A DNA stretch of 64,000 bases from Allohahella marinimesophila (GTDB lineage: Bacteria; Pseudomonadota; Gammaproteobacteria; Pseudomonadales; Oleiphilaceae), in the NCBI RefSeq assembly GCF_039538005.1, contig NZ_BAABBO010000010.1:124001-188000 (forward strand), in the 5' to 3' direction. Both the position numbers and the translations under genes were made by a program. The notes beneath the pieces were generated by a model. That model was not told the DNA's origin and searched no databases. It was given only the letters and a program-made list of their open reading frames with translations. Below are positions 19,063-27,367 of this stretch, one piece after another. The number at the start of each line of letters is the position of its first letter. Position 1 is the stretch's first letter.

Positions 19063-19761
19063 CTAGCCGGTCAGGCCCAAATGCGCTGAGTCCTGCTCGA
19101 TGCAGCGATCCAGAAGCGCCAGATAATCAGCCTTGGCCTTGACCTTTGTCTGCTGGTGAGCCTTCATGTTCAGCTGCTGGAATTGATGAGCTATGGCGGT
19201 GGCACGCTCGATAAGGAGGCCCGGTGCTACGACTTCATCCAGGAAACCGGCGGCGACAGCACCTTCGGGATTATAGATTTCAGCATTGATGACAGAACGA
19301 TAGAAATGCGCTGGCGCCAGTCGATGTCGCGCTATTTCGATGCCTGCATGATGCATGGTCATCCCGATGAGCACTTCATTCAGGCCAAGCTTGAAATTGC
19401 CTTCGATGCCAATGCGATAATCTACAGACAACAGCATGAAGGCACCTTTGGCAATGGCATGGCCAGTACACGCGCCAATCACCGGCAAGGGAAACGCAGC
19501 AAGCCGTCGCGTCAACTTGGAGCCCACAGTCACGAGCGCGACTGCTTCCTTAGGCCCCTTTTGCATTTCCTTGAGATCGTAGCCGCCAGAGAAAATACCC
19601 GCCTGACCTGTCAGGATGACCACTGCACTATCCTGCTCAGCCTGATCAAGTGCCTTGTTCAGCGCCTCGAAGACCTCATGGCTCAGCGCGTTGGCCTTGC
19701 CATTGTTGATCGTGATCGTCGCGATGCCATCGTTCAGTTGATAATCTACAATGTCCGTCAC
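19063..19761 (-). CDS. Crotonase (enoyl-CoA hydratase/isomerase) family protein
   Basis: A 232-residue CoA-processing enzyme of the crotonase fold. The first oxyanion-hole segment is FSGGYDLKEM and the second is GACTGHAIAKGAFMLLSVDYRIG. The latter lacks the usual Gly-Gly-Glu arrangement of hydratases, so the exact reaction is uncertain. The start is a GTG at 19761, supported by AGAGGA; an upstream in-frame start has none. It follows the SDR and Old Yellow Enzyme genes on the same strand but is separated from them by a strong hairpin, so it may be only partly co-transcribed. Confidence 0.85.
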   Translation of the reverse strand: MTDIVDYQLNDGIATITINNGKANALSHEVFEALNKALDQAEQDSAVVILTGQAGIFSGGYDLKEMQKGPKEAVALVTVGSKLTRRLAAFPLPVIGACTGHAIAKGAFMLLSVDYRIGIEGNFKLGLNEVLIGMTMHHAGIEIARHRLAPAHFYRSVINAEIYNPEGAVAAGFLDEVVAPGLLIERATAIAHQFQQLNMKAHQQTKVKAKADYLALLDRCIEQDSAHLGLTG

Positions 19762-19849
19762 CTGGGAATCCTCTTTGCTGTGTTGAATAAGTTCGAATGC
19801 AGTTGAATTTGGAGGAAGCACTTTACCCGGGCTTGGTGCTCAGATGAAG

Positions 19850-19882
19850 CCATGCTTGACCAGATGTTCTGGTCAAGCATGG
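19850..19882 (-). terminator. Long perfect hairpin after the SDR gene
   Basis: A 14-bp perfect stem CCATGCTTGACCAG/CTGGTCAAGCATGG encloses a 5-base loop, six bases past the SDR stop. There is no U-tract on the minus strand, so it may be a Rho-independent terminator of low efficiency, an RNA-stabilising 3' structure or a processing site. Confidence 0.55.
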
Positions 19883-19887
19883 ACAGT

Positions 19888-20637
19888 CTACAGTTCCTGA
19901 GCAGTCGGTCGCAGGATGATCTCGTTAATATCGACATCATGCGGCTGCTCGATGGCAAAGACGATGGCGCGCGCCACAGCATCTGGCTCAATGGCGACCT
20001 TGTACATCTCGTCCGCTGCCTTGGCCGCTTTCGGATCGGTGATTGTGCTTGTCAGCTCGGTGGCCACAGCGCCAGGTGAAATATTGGTACTGCGGATTTC
20101 GTCTCCAGCTTCCATGCGCAGACCCTCTGAGAGCGCTCTAACTGCGTATTTCGTGGCGCAGTACACTGCTGCTCCCTGAAACACCTTGTGACCAGCCACT
20201 GAAGACAGGTTGATGACGTGGCCGCTGTGCTGTTCACGCATGGTGGGCAACACTGCCGCGATACCGTACATGACACCTTTTATGTTGACGTCGATCATCT
20301 GCTCCCACTCATCTACTTTGAGCTTGTCGAGCGGTGCCAGCGGCATGAGACCGGCGTTGTTCACAAGCACATCGATACGGCCAAACTTGTCTTTGGCAGC
20401 TTTCGCCAGCGACTCGACCTGCTCGCGATCGGTCACATCTGTCACCTGATAAATGACTTCTGCACCCTTGGCAGCGAGCTCCTCTTTCAGGCTCTGAAGA
20501 CGCTCTTCACGCCTCGCGGCCAACACCAGCTTGGCGCCACGCTCAGCGAGGCGGCGGGCTGTGGCTTCGCCGAGACCACTGCTCGCGCCAGTGATGATGA
20601 CTACTTTGCCCTTGATTGAATCCTGTGTGTTACTCAT
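19888..20637 (-). CDS. Short-chain dehydrogenase/reductase
   Basis: A 249-residue classical SDR oxidoreductase, probably NADP-dependent. The nucleotide site is TGASSGLGEATA, with the arginines of LAARREERL after the second strand favouring NADP. NNAG, the catalytic serine in INLSSVAG and the Tyr-x3-Lys pair in YCATKYAV are present. ATG 20637 is chosen for its strong AAGGAGAA site, discarding 35 upstream residues. It is 25 bases downstream of the Old Yellow Enzyme gene in the same operon, which suggests a shared role in reducing reactive carbonyls or alkenes. Confidence 0.92.
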   Translation of the reverse strand: MSNTQDSIKGKVVIITGASSGLGEATARRLAERGAKLVLAARREERLQSLKEELAAKGAEVIYQVTDVTDREQVESLAKAAKDKFGRIDVLVNNAGLMPLAPLDKLKVDEWEQMIDVNIKGVMYGIAAVLPTMREQHSGHVINLSSVAGHKVFQGAAVYCATKYAVRALSEGLRMEAGDEIRSTNISPGAVATELTSTITDPKAAKAADEMYKVAIEPDAVARAIVFAIEQPHDVDINEIILRPTAQEL

Positions 20638-20662
20638 AAATGTTCTCCTTGAAAAGTGTGTA

Positions 20663-21784
20663 TCAGGCCTTGGCTTCTGCGTCCTCCAGGGCCGGATAAT
20701 CGGTGTAGCCGTGCTCGTCCCCGCCATAGAATGTATCGCCATCCCAGTCGTTCAACGGTGCGTTCTGACGAAAACGCTCTGGCAGGTCGGGATTGGAAAT
20801 AAATGGTCGCCCGAAAGTGACCAGGTCGCAGCGACCAGCATCGATGCGCTTGCGGGCTTCATCTGCGCTGTAGTCGCCATTGGCAATATAAGTGCCCTTG
20901 AAGCCAGCCTTGATGGCGTCGATGACATCTTCCGGCCGCCCATCGGCGTGATTACCCTGGAATGAATCCTCGACCACTTCGATATAGGCGATACCGATCT
21001 CATTGAGGCGCCTGGCGAACTCGCCATAGGTGTCCAGCGGGTTCTCGTCCTCCATGGCATTGAAGCTACCGGTAGGACTCACGCGGATGCCGACCTTGTC
21101 CTTGCCCCATACATCGACCACTGCCTGGACGACCATGAGTGGCAGACGTAATCGGTTGTCGACAGATCCGCCGTATTCGTCGGTTCGCTTGTTGCTGCCG
21201 CTCTTGAGGAACTGATCCAGCAAATAGCCGTTGGCACCGTGCACTTCCACGCCATCGAAACCGGCCTCCTTGGCATTCTCGGCGCCTTTACGGAACTGCT
21301 CGACGATATCCTGCATCTCTTCAGCCTTCAGTGCTCTAGGCTCTGGAATGTCAACCATGCCGGAATCAGCGCTGACAAAAGTCTTCGCGCCTTCAGGTTT
21401 AATGGCCGATGGTGCGACCGGCTTATCACCATTCGGTTGAAGGTCAGGATGAGAAATTCGACCCACGTGCCAGAGCTGCAGATGGATGCGTCCGCCAGCC
21501 TTGTGAACGGCGTCAGTGACTGTCCGCCACCCTTGAATCTGATCTGCCGAGTGGATGCCTGGCGTAAAAGCATAACCTTTGCCCTGTGGCGACACCTGCG
21601 TGGCCTCACTGATGATAAGTCCGGCTCCAGCGCGCTGCTCGTAATAACGAGCGTTCATGTCGTTGGGTACGTCGCCAGGCTGCGATGCTCGCGAACGGGT
21701 CAGCGGCGACATGAGCACACGGTTTGGCAGTGAGAGTGAACCAAGCTCAAATGGCTTGAACAGGATGTCTTCCGAATCGCTCAT
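20663..21784 (-). CDS. nemA: Old Yellow Enzyme family alkene reductase (NemA-like)
   Basis: A 373-residue FMN oxidoreductase that reduces activated C=C bonds and nitro compounds using NAD(P)H. The TIM barrel starts NRVLMSPLTRSRA; the substrate-binding His-x2-His-type region is HVGRISHP; HGANGYLLDQFLKS and FGRPFISNPDLPERF are family hallmarks. ATG 21784 has AAAGGAC upstream. A TetR regulator gene lies immediately upstream on the same strand, as in the Escherichia coli nemRA unit that responds to electrophiles and hypochlorite. An operator matching the one before the tetR gene lies in the gap. The symbol reflects family and context, not proven orthology. Confidence 0.9.
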   Translation of the reverse strand: MSDSEDILFKPFELGSLSLPNRVLMSPLTRSRASQPGDVPNDMNARYYEQRAGAGLIISEATQVSPQGKGYAFTPGIHSADQIQGWRTVTDAVHKAGGRIHLQLWHVGRISHPDLQPNGDKPVAPSAIKPEGAKTFVSADSGMVDIPEPRALKAEEMQDIVEQFRKGAENAKEAGFDGVEVHGANGYLLDQFLKSGSNKRTDEYGGSVDNRLRLPLMVVQAVVDVWGKDKVGIRVSPTGSFNAMEDENPLDTYGEFARRLNEIGIAYIEVVEDSFQGNHADGRPEDVIDAIKAGFKGTYIANGDYSADEARKRIDAGRCDLVTFGRPFISNPDLPERFRQNAPLNDWDGDTFYGGDEHGYTDYPALEDAEAKA

Positions 21785-21824
21785 AAACAATGTCCTTTTG
21801 ATGTAGAATGATGAACTGCTAGTA

Positions 21825-21842
21825 ATTAGACCAGTCTACTAG
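21825..21842 (-). promoter_or_regulatory. Probable TetR-regulator operator upstream of the Old Yellow Enzyme gene
   Basis: On the minus strand the site reads CTAGTAGACTGGTCTAAT. It matches the site before the tetR gene at 15 of 18 positions and contains the inverted repeat TAGAC-N2-GTCTA. It lies 41 bases upstream of the reductase start codon. Confidence 0.7.
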
Positions 21843-21859
21843 ACAGGCCGCGAAAAAAA

Positions 21860-22447
21860 TTAGCTAATGCCGAGGCACTGGCGGAAAAATACCCGGATGA
21901 AACGCTCCATCGGCTCAGTGGATTTCAACACTTTCGCCCTCAAAATGGCGCCTTCCCAGCCTGACAGCAGAAGACTGGCTGCGTCGGCCGGATTGACGGA
22001 AGCGTCTACATCGCCAGCCTGCTGAGCCTCTTCGATACACTGCTCAAAGCGCTTCTCCCAGCTATGAAACACCGTGTCCAGACGCTTACGGAACGCCTCA
22101 CTCTGTCCTGCCAGCTCCTGGCCAAGGTTGCCAATCAGACAGCCCCGGGTGTGTTCGCAATTGGTCATCGCTTCAAGACCCGTATCGAAGTACGCTCTCA
22201 AGCGATCGACACACGACCGGCTTGTATCCTTGAGGATGCCATCGAGCCTCGCGTCGTATTCCTCGGCGTAGGTGTCGATGACTGCCAGGCCGAAATCATT
22301 CTTGCTGGCAAAGTAGTGGTAGAACGAACCCTTGGGCACACCGGCGGCTGTGAGCACGGCATTGATGCCAGTGGAGCCAAAGCCCTTTTGACCGATAAGC
22401 TCCGCGCCAGTGTCTATAATGTGCGTGCGGGTGTCGTTTGATGTCAT
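21860..22447 (-). CDS. TetR family regulator, NemR/AcuR-like
   Basis: A 195-residue repressor with an N-terminal TetR helix-turn-helix (TAAGVPKGSFYHYFASKNDFG) and a TetR_C-type ligand domain. Cysteines are present in NCEHTRGCLIGNLGQ and FEQCIEEA; NemR-type proteins sense electrophiles through cysteine, so this is a plausible redox sensor. ATG 22447 lies at the predicted transcription start, so the message may be leaderless; ATG 22453 is an alternative. No Shine-Dalgarno sequence precedes either. The gene has an operator inside its own promoter and another before the downstream reductase gene, which predicts autorepression. Confidence 0.88.
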   Translation of the reverse strand: MTSNDTRTHIIDTGAELIGQKGFGSTGINAVLTAAGVPKGSFYHYFASKNDFGLAVIDTYAEEYDARLDGILKDTSRSCVDRLRAYFDTGLEAMTNCEHTRGCLIGNLGQELAGQSEAFRKRLDTVFHSWEKRFEQCIEEAQQAGDVDASVNPADAASLLLSGWEGAILRAKVLKSTEPMERFIRVFFRQCLGIS

Positions 22448-22454
22448 GGGCATT

Positions 22455-22483
22455 ATATTAGACCGGTCGTCTAGTAAGTTCAA
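22455..22483 (-). promoter_or_regulatory. tetR promoter with embedded operator
   Basis: On the minus strand a -35 TTGAAC (22483-22478), a 17-base spacer and a -10 TAATAT (22460-22455) can be read. The operator CTAGACGACCGGTCTAAT (22474-22457) fills the spacer and reaches into the -10. The whole promoter lies over the last codons of the upstream dipeptidase gene. Confidence 0.7.
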
Positions 22484-23174
22484 CCCCAGTGTAGAGCGCA
22501 TGCGGTCTGTCTTTGACGAAAGCCCAGTACTTGTCTCCGTATGAGAAATGCCACCACTCTCGCGGATAATTTATAAAACCCGCCTTGCTCATGACATTCA
22601 CGAGGAGATCGCGATTGCGTCGCGCAGCTTGAACCAGCTCAGGGAACCCGGTGGCGCACCGCTCTGGACCAACTGTCGCCCAGTCCTTTATTTCCATACC
22701 GAACTCGATCACATTCCCCGTGCGATCAACGATTTCCACGTCAACTGCACCTCCAGTGCTATGAGGCGGTAATATCATGTTGCCTTCGAATGTGTAAAGA
22801 GGCGAAGCCAGCCTGGCTGCTGCACTGAAGCATTGTCGTTGAGTGTAACTGGGGTTGGAGACTGTGGTTCGGGCGAGTTGTGCTGAGAAAATACGGGCCT
22901 GAACCTGCGGACTCCGATAGCCTTCATATAGACGCAAGTGGAGGTCCTTTGGTAAGGCAGCCTGAGCTCGCTCCAGCCTTGATAAGACGCCCTCGCGCAC
23001 CAGTCGGTAACCGGGCGCTGTCTCCGGATATTCAGGCGGTTCGCCGTAGACGATAGAGCTACCGGCTACATCTACCAGAGGCTCACCGCATTCCATCACC
23101 GGTATGGCGAACAGCCGCTCATCGGCAATATCGACGATCTCGATCTCCATTTGCCGGCCAGAGGAAATACTCAC
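22458..23174 (-). CDS. D-alanyl-D-alanine dipeptidase (M15D, VanX/DdpX type)
   Basis: A 238-residue zinc peptidase of the VanX family that would hydrolyse D-Ala-D-Ala. Zinc ligands and catalytic residues are in HSTGGAVDVEIVD (SxHxxGxAxD-like) and REWWHFSYGD (ExxWH). An arginine-rich substrate stretch RLYEGYRSPQVQARIF is also typical. No signal peptide is seen, which suits a cytoplasmic role in D-Ala-D-Ala recycling and not vancomycin resistance; no vanH/vanA ligase is nearby. Its start overlaps the stop of the yghU gene (ATGA). Its last codons carry the promoter of tetR. Confidence 0.88.
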   Translation of the reverse strand: MSISSGRQMEIEIVDIADERLFAIPVMECGEPLVDVAGSSIVYGEPPEYPETAPGYRLVREGVLSRLERAQAALPKDLHLRLYEGYRSPQVQARIFSAQLARTTVSNPSYTQRQCFSAAARLASPLYTFEGNMILPPHSTGGAVDVEIVDRTGNVIEFGMEIKDWATVGPERCATGFPELVQAARRNRDLLVNVMSKAGFINYPREWWHFSYGDKYWAFVKDRPHALYTGVELTRRPV

Positions 23175-24049
23175 TCCCCTTTCGAGGTCTCAATTTTATC
23201 CTGGGTCTTGGTGTCGAAATCTCTGGCATCATGGCGCTCGTACAACTGCTCGGCGGGGTCACCCCAGGTCCGGTTCACCATTCGACCCCTTTTCACAGCA
23301 GGTCTTTGTTCCAACTCGTCGGTCCAACGCAAGACGTTCTTGTAGGTGTGGGCTTCCAGAAATTCCGCTGCTTCGTAAACCTTGTTGGTCACGAGTGCAC
23401 CGTACCAAGGCCAGATTGCCATATCTGCAATGCTGTAATCGTCACCAGCCATGTATCGATTCTCGGCTAGCTGACGATCAAGCACATCGAGTTGTCGCTT
23501 CACTTCCATAGCGTAACGATTAATTGGGTACGCGTATTTTTCTGGTGCATAGGCGTAGAAATGACCAAAGCCACCACCGAGCATCGGTGCGCTGCCCATC
23601 TGCCAGAACAGCCATGACAGACACTCAGTGCGCCTGGCTGTATCCGAGGGAATAAAGGCGCCGAATTTCTCTGCCAGATAGAGCAATATCGATCCCGACT
23701 CGAATATACGAGTGGCTGGATCGGTGCTCTGATCCAGCATCGCAGGAATCTTCGAATTCGGATTGACGCTGACAAAACCGCTGCCGAATTGATCACCTTC
23801 GGTGATCTTGATGAGATGAGCATCGTACTCAGCGCCCGACTTGCCAAGCGCCAGCAACTCTTCGAGCATGATGGTGACTTTCACGCCGTTGGGTGTGGCC
23901 AGCGAGTAGAGCTGCAAAGGGTGCTCGCCAACGGGAAGCGTCTTCTCGTGCGTGGGCCCAGCGACTGGACGATTGATCTTGGCAAATGCGCCGCCGTTTT
24001 CGGGGTCCCATTTCCAGACTTTCGGTGGTGTATACACGTCGTTGCTCAT
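23171..24049 (-). CDS. yghU: Glutathione S-transferase, YghU (nu-class) type
   Basis: A 292-residue glutathione transferase of the YghU/YfcG nu class, which have disulfide-bond oxidoreductase activity and bind two glutathiones. Family features are the long N-terminal extension (TPPKVWKWDPENGGAFAKIN), the thioredoxin-like domain with LYSLATPNGVKVTIMLEEL and NPNSKIPAML, the ESGSILLYLAEKFG segment, and the all-helical domain with GDDYSIADMAIWPWYG. ATG 24049 is supported by AAGGA. It sits between a DinB-like protein and the dipeptidase in one operon; DinB-fold proteins include thiol transferases, so a low-molecular-weight-thiol link is possible. Confidence 0.93.
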   Translation of the reverse strand: MSNDVYTPPKVWKWDPENGGAFAKINRPVAGPTHEKTLPVGEHPLQLYSLATPNGVKVTIMLEELLALGKSGAEYDAHLIKITEGDQFGSGFVSVNPNSKIPAMLDQSTDPATRIFESGSILLYLAEKFGAFIPSDTARRTECLSWLFWQMGSAPMLGGGFGHFYAYAPEKYAYPINRYAMEVKRQLDVLDRQLAENRYMAGDDYSIADMAIWPWYGALVTNKVYEAAEFLEAHTYKNVLRWTDELEQRPAVKRGRMVNRTWGDPAEQLYERHDARDFDTKTQDKIETSKGE

Positions 24050-24065
24050 AGCTGAATCCTTCTTT

Positions 24066-24599
24066 TCACGAATGGCCGGCCTCTGTTCTCCGGCTCGGTT
24101 CAAAAGCATGCAGAAATCTTGTCAAAGTGTCTTTCGGCCGATCCAGGCCACAAGCATTCAGCAACATTCCGATATTGCCTCTGTGATACGTACTGTGAAT
24201 AACGAGGTGATTCAGAATCTCCTCCCTGGTCATCGAGCCGGCATCACCGTCAGTGAATTCGAAGGTCACATTGGCTTTTAACGTCCCTGGATTCAATTCA
24301 CTCACATAGTGGATGAACCACTGGTCGGAAGTCTGCACACTCGTTTGAAGAACTTTCAGGCAAGGAGTCTCTACTGTGTTTGTGGCCTCGAAAGCATGTG
24401 CCCTTCCTTGTAAATGTGCGGCGAAAATCTGATCCACGACGAGTGTATGATTGAGAAGGCGAACTGCCGTCGTCCATTGCTCCGGAAAAGCCTCAAAACT
24501 GATGTTTCCGATCAGCTCAAAAAGCTCGGTATTCGCCCAAGCCTTATAGCGGAACAGATTGAGCAGTGAATCCGGTCTTGCGAGCATCGGCTCAATCAT
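24066..24599 (-). CDS. DinB-fold family protein (first of two)
   Basis: A 177-residue four-helix-bundle protein of the DinB/YfiT metalloenzyme-like superfamily. Three conserved histidines that normally bind a metal are visible: one in LLNHTLVVDQIF and two in HLVIHSTYHRGNIG. Members include mycothiol- and bacillithiol-dependent transferases; in proteobacteria their roles are mostly unknown. The ATG at 24599 overlaps the stop of the preceding gene by eight bases, indicating translational coupling. This protein is not DNA polymerase IV, which shares the DinB name. Confidence 0.85.
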   Translation of the reverse strand: MIEPMLARPDSLLNLFRYKAWANTELFELIGNISFEAFPEQWTTAVRLLNHTLVVDQIFAAHLQGRAHAFEATNTVETPCLKVLQTSVQTSDQWFIHYVSELNPGTLKANVTFEFTDGDAGSMTREEILNHLVIHSTYHRGNIGMLLNACGLDRPKDTLTRFLHAFEPSRRTEAGHS

Positions 24600-25083
24600 A
24601 GATACCCATAGCCTTGAACTCATTGATCGTTGACGTCAAGGTCAGCGTGTTCGAAGAGCTATCGCAACGAACGCTGAGAAGTCGTTTGCCGTCCTTTTCC
24701 ACATCGATAGAGGCCTCGGCGTTGATGGACTCATATATCGAGTGCTGAAATCCAGCGCTCTCGAAATGAACTGCAGCGGCGCGGTTCAGAAGCTGGTAGC
24801 GAAAATTATCGGTAGCCGGCGTTTGTGAAGCAGGATAAATGATGTCGGGCCGCGTGGCGGGGCCCGCTCGATACTGCAGATAACCCGTATCTGGCGACTC
24901 TGCCGATTGGCCGCAAAGTGAGTAGACCTTGCCTGCGGCGCTACAGGACCAGAATACATATTCATCCCTGGTGCAGAGCGTCTCCAACGCCACGGCGATC
25001 GAGGGTGTGAATGCGACAAGCCCTATTATCAGTGGAAGGCTTGAAACGGATGACTGGCCGGTTTTACGAATACACTGGTTCAC
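24592..25083 (-). CDS. Exported hypothetical protein
   Basis: A 163-residue protein with an N-terminal signal peptide (cleavage probably after SIAVA). The mature part has four cysteines in its first half (LCTRDEYVFWSCSAAGKVYSLC) and a C-terminal region of alternating beta strands (RLLSVRCDSSSNTLTLTSTIN). I do not recognise the family. The GTG start at 25083 has a strong GGAGGAG site; the overlapping ATG is out of frame. It is embedded between two DinB-fold genes in an operon, but as an exported protein its connection to them is unclear. Confidence 0.7.
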   Translation of the reverse strand: MNQCIRKTGQSSVSSLPLIIGLVAFTPSIAVALETLCTRDEYVFWSCSAAGKVYSLCGQSAESPDTGYLQYRAGPATRPDIIYPASQTPATDNFRYQLLNRAAAVHFESAGFQHSIYESINAEASIDVEKDGKRLLSVRCDSSSNTLTLTSTINEFKAMGIYD

Positions 25084-25113
25084 ATTTTTCTCCTCCTTGA
25101 ACCCAATAGCTTG

Positions 25114-25650
25114 TCACACTGCGACGTCCTGCGGAATAAGCGCCAGTAAATCCGTGACACCAATATCCTGTCCTGCCTGGCTGAGCAAGACTGACGCCTG
25201 CCCACGATGATGAGTCTGGTGATTGAAGAAATGCATGATGAGGCTAGAGAAACGCTTGTCCGAGGCTATGCCCTTTGTGTTTCGATAACTCAGCACACAA
25301 TCGAGGCCCTTGTCTTCTAGCGCCGATACCCAGCGGATGATCTGGTCATCCAGCCAGTTGCGGTGCCTGCGCAAACTGCGAAAATTATCGAACAGCATGC
25401 CATCCAGACTGCCGGGATTCGGCAAATCACTGACATTTTGGAGCGCTTTAGTGCTACCCGGGTGAGTCGCAAATCGCTTGAGCCAGATGATATCGCCAAC
25501 GGCGATATGATTAAGCGTTCCCAGCACCGAGCCAAAAAACGCGCCTCTATCTTTCGTTATTTCGCTCTCACTCATCTTGCTGGCTGCATCGTAGACTTTA
25601 GCGTTCATCCACTGGTTGTAGTTCGCCATTAACTCAAAGTGTCGCTTCAT
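25114..25650 (-). CDS. DinB-fold family protein (second of two)
   Basis: A 178-residue DinB superfamily protein. The metal-binding histidine pattern is LGTLNHIAVGDIIWLKRF followed by MHFFNHQTHHRGQASVLLSQ, closer to the classic DinB consensus than its neighbour. The opening YNQWMNAKVYDAASKM is also typical. Sequence similarity with the other DinB protein of this operon is low, so they look like separate families and not a recent duplication. The start overlaps the stop of the preceding gene by four bases. Confidence 0.87.
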   Translation of the reverse strand: MKRHFELMANYNQWMNAKVYDAASKMSESEITKDRGAFFGSVLGTLNHIAVGDIIWLKRFATHPGSTKALQNVSDLPNPGSLDGMLFDNFRSLRRHRNWLDDQIIRWVSALEDKGLDCVLSYRNTKGIASDKRFSSLIMHFFNHQTHHRGQASVLLSQAGQDIGVTDLLALIPQDVAV

Positions 25651-26084
25651 TGTTCTGCCTGCTGCTTTTCCGCCTCGGAGGAGCTTGCCGTGTCGCCCTC
25701 ATTCACGTGATCAATAGTTGCAAAAGCCAGAGGCCGACTTTCGATAAATGACAACAGATAGGACTCTGTCCACCCCAGAATTGGCGCTTCTGACCCGCCG
25801 AGCAGAGACCAATTCACAGTAGCCAGAACACTGTCTGCCCCCAGCCATCGGAGGTCCAGATCCGAGTAGCGGCATTCGCGACAACCCTTCGACTTATAGT
25901 CATCGAGGAACACCTGAAAATGCGCCCTGAGCGCCTCGTATGATTTAAAGAGCGCACACGAATCTGCTTGCCCTTTAGCCATAAACGGCAGTCCAAACTT
26001 GGCGGCCACTCGGACGCCGTCAAAGGTCGCGAACGCTTCGACGAAATCGTCAAAATACGCCAGAACTGCAGCTTCATTATTCAC
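25647..26084 (-). CDS. NTF2-like (SnoaL-type) protein
   Basis: A 145-residue protein whose opening helix (VLAYFDDFVEAFATFDGVRVAAKF) and later curved strands (VLATVNWSLLGG, YLLSFIESRPLAFATIDHV) suggest a nuclear-transport-factor-2-like fold, common for small isomerases, cyclases and ligand-binding proteins. No catalytic residues can be assigned. The GTG start overlaps the stop of the AraC reading frame, and its own stop overlaps the DinB start, so it is translated as part of a tightly packed operon. Confidence 0.65.
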   Translation of the reverse strand: MNNEAAVLAYFDDFVEAFATFDGVRVAAKFGLPFMAKGQADSCALFKSYEALRAHFQVFLDDYKSKGCRECRYSDLDLRWLGADSVLATVNWSLLGGSEAPILGWTESYLLSFIESRPLAFATIDHVNEGDTASSSEAEKQQAEQ

Positions 26085-27120
26085 CGCAAGCTACCTCGAT
26101 GAGTTTCGACTGATGGTCGCTGACCCTGGACCTGTCGGCGCCAGGCATTCGGCGAACAGGCGAACCAGCGTTTGAAGGCACGGCAAAAATTTCCGGTATC
26201 GCGGAAGCCGAGGGTGAGGGCAATCTGGGTCACACTTTCAGTTGAGTCGGCCAGCATTCGTTGAGCCTTCTGCTTGCGTACATCTTCCAGAAGCTGGCAA
26301 TAGGTGGAGCCCTGCGCATGCAGCTCACGCTGTAGTGAACGGCCCCCCATGTTGAGATGACGGGCGGCGCTATCCAGGCTGATCTGCCGGCAATCGCTGG
26401 ACTTGTGCAGATAAGCCCTGAGTTCGTCAGTGATAGACCTCGGTTGTCGTAACCCGAAATAGGCTGTCGCCTGCCGATCGTTTTCCGCCAACAGTGACTG
26501 GTTGGCATGTATCGATGGTGCATTGAGATAGATCGAGTCGAAATGGATAACGGTGTGGCCAGCGTCCCATGACACGGGAGCCTTGAAATAGTTCAGATAG
26601 ATTTCCGCATGCAGAGGCTTAGGGCGGGCCATTTCGACCCCGAGAATTCGCATAGGGTGAGGCTGAATGAAACGACAGGTCTTGATCGTGGTCGCCAGCA
26701 CCGCATCGGCAATCAAGGGTAAGGCTCCGTCACATCCAGACCTTGGTGCAGTCCAAAGCTCGTGCGCTCGCCGTGCTCAGCAAGCGATAACTCAAAGCAA
26801 CTGGTCAGACCGGCGTTAAACTTGACCATGAGATCAAGCCCCTCCCTGAGGTTGCGGCAACTCATTACGGCGAGCCCAACCGACAGCAGGCTGCCAGGTG
26901 TGATACCCCGGCGAGCCTCAATGCCAACATCAGGCGCATCGTGAAGGGTCCTCGCCGTTTCAAGCAGAACATTGAAGCTATGGGCTGGAAATGTGGGCTG
27001 TTGTAACAATGCAGGATCGACCGATGCGATCCGGAAGAGTTGCTCTGGACACCATCCACGCAGCCTGAGGCCATTCAGACAAGATGAGACCCAGGAGGTA
27101 AGCAGAAACGGCGATTGCAT
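26081..27120 (-). pseudogene. AraC family regulator split by a frameshift
   Basis: Two overlapping reading frames together make one AraC regulator of about 346 residues, the normal family length. The first (ATG 27120, with GGAGG upstream) encodes the N-terminal arabinose-binding-type domain and ends at TGA 26713-26715 just after GLDVTEPYP. The second continues in the next frame from LIADAVLATTIK, completing that domain and carrying both AraC helix-turn-helix units (SLDSAARHLNMGGRSLQREL and VTQIALTLGFRDTGNFCRAFK). A single-base deletion near 26715 explains it. It could be a true pseudogene or a sequencing error; the downstream genes are still coupled to its 3' end. Confidence 0.75.
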
Positions 27121-27367
27121 TGTTTTCACACCTCCCATTCCCCGTAGACGCCCCTTTGAAAGGCGAGTATACCCGCGCCTGCGACAAATGACCGTTAATC
27201 TCCTCACATAGATCACGCTCACCTGTTGGTGACAAGGCTCACAAAATCATAGAGATGGCGGCACAAGACAATCGCCTGTCATGGGAGGACAAACGGTCAT
27301 GTCCGCCCTCCACTACCATGCCCTCCGCACAACTCGCTGCGCCCGGAACCGCAAAGGACATCTCTTC

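Noticed and set aside
24066..25650. DNA polymerase IV (dinB) genes
   Set aside because: These are DinB/YfiT-fold helical proteins of about 180 residues, unrelated to the Y-family polymerase.
26700..26730. Programmed frameshift in the AraC gene
   Set aside because: No slippery heptamer or downstream stimulatory structure could be seen; mutation or sequencing error is simpler.
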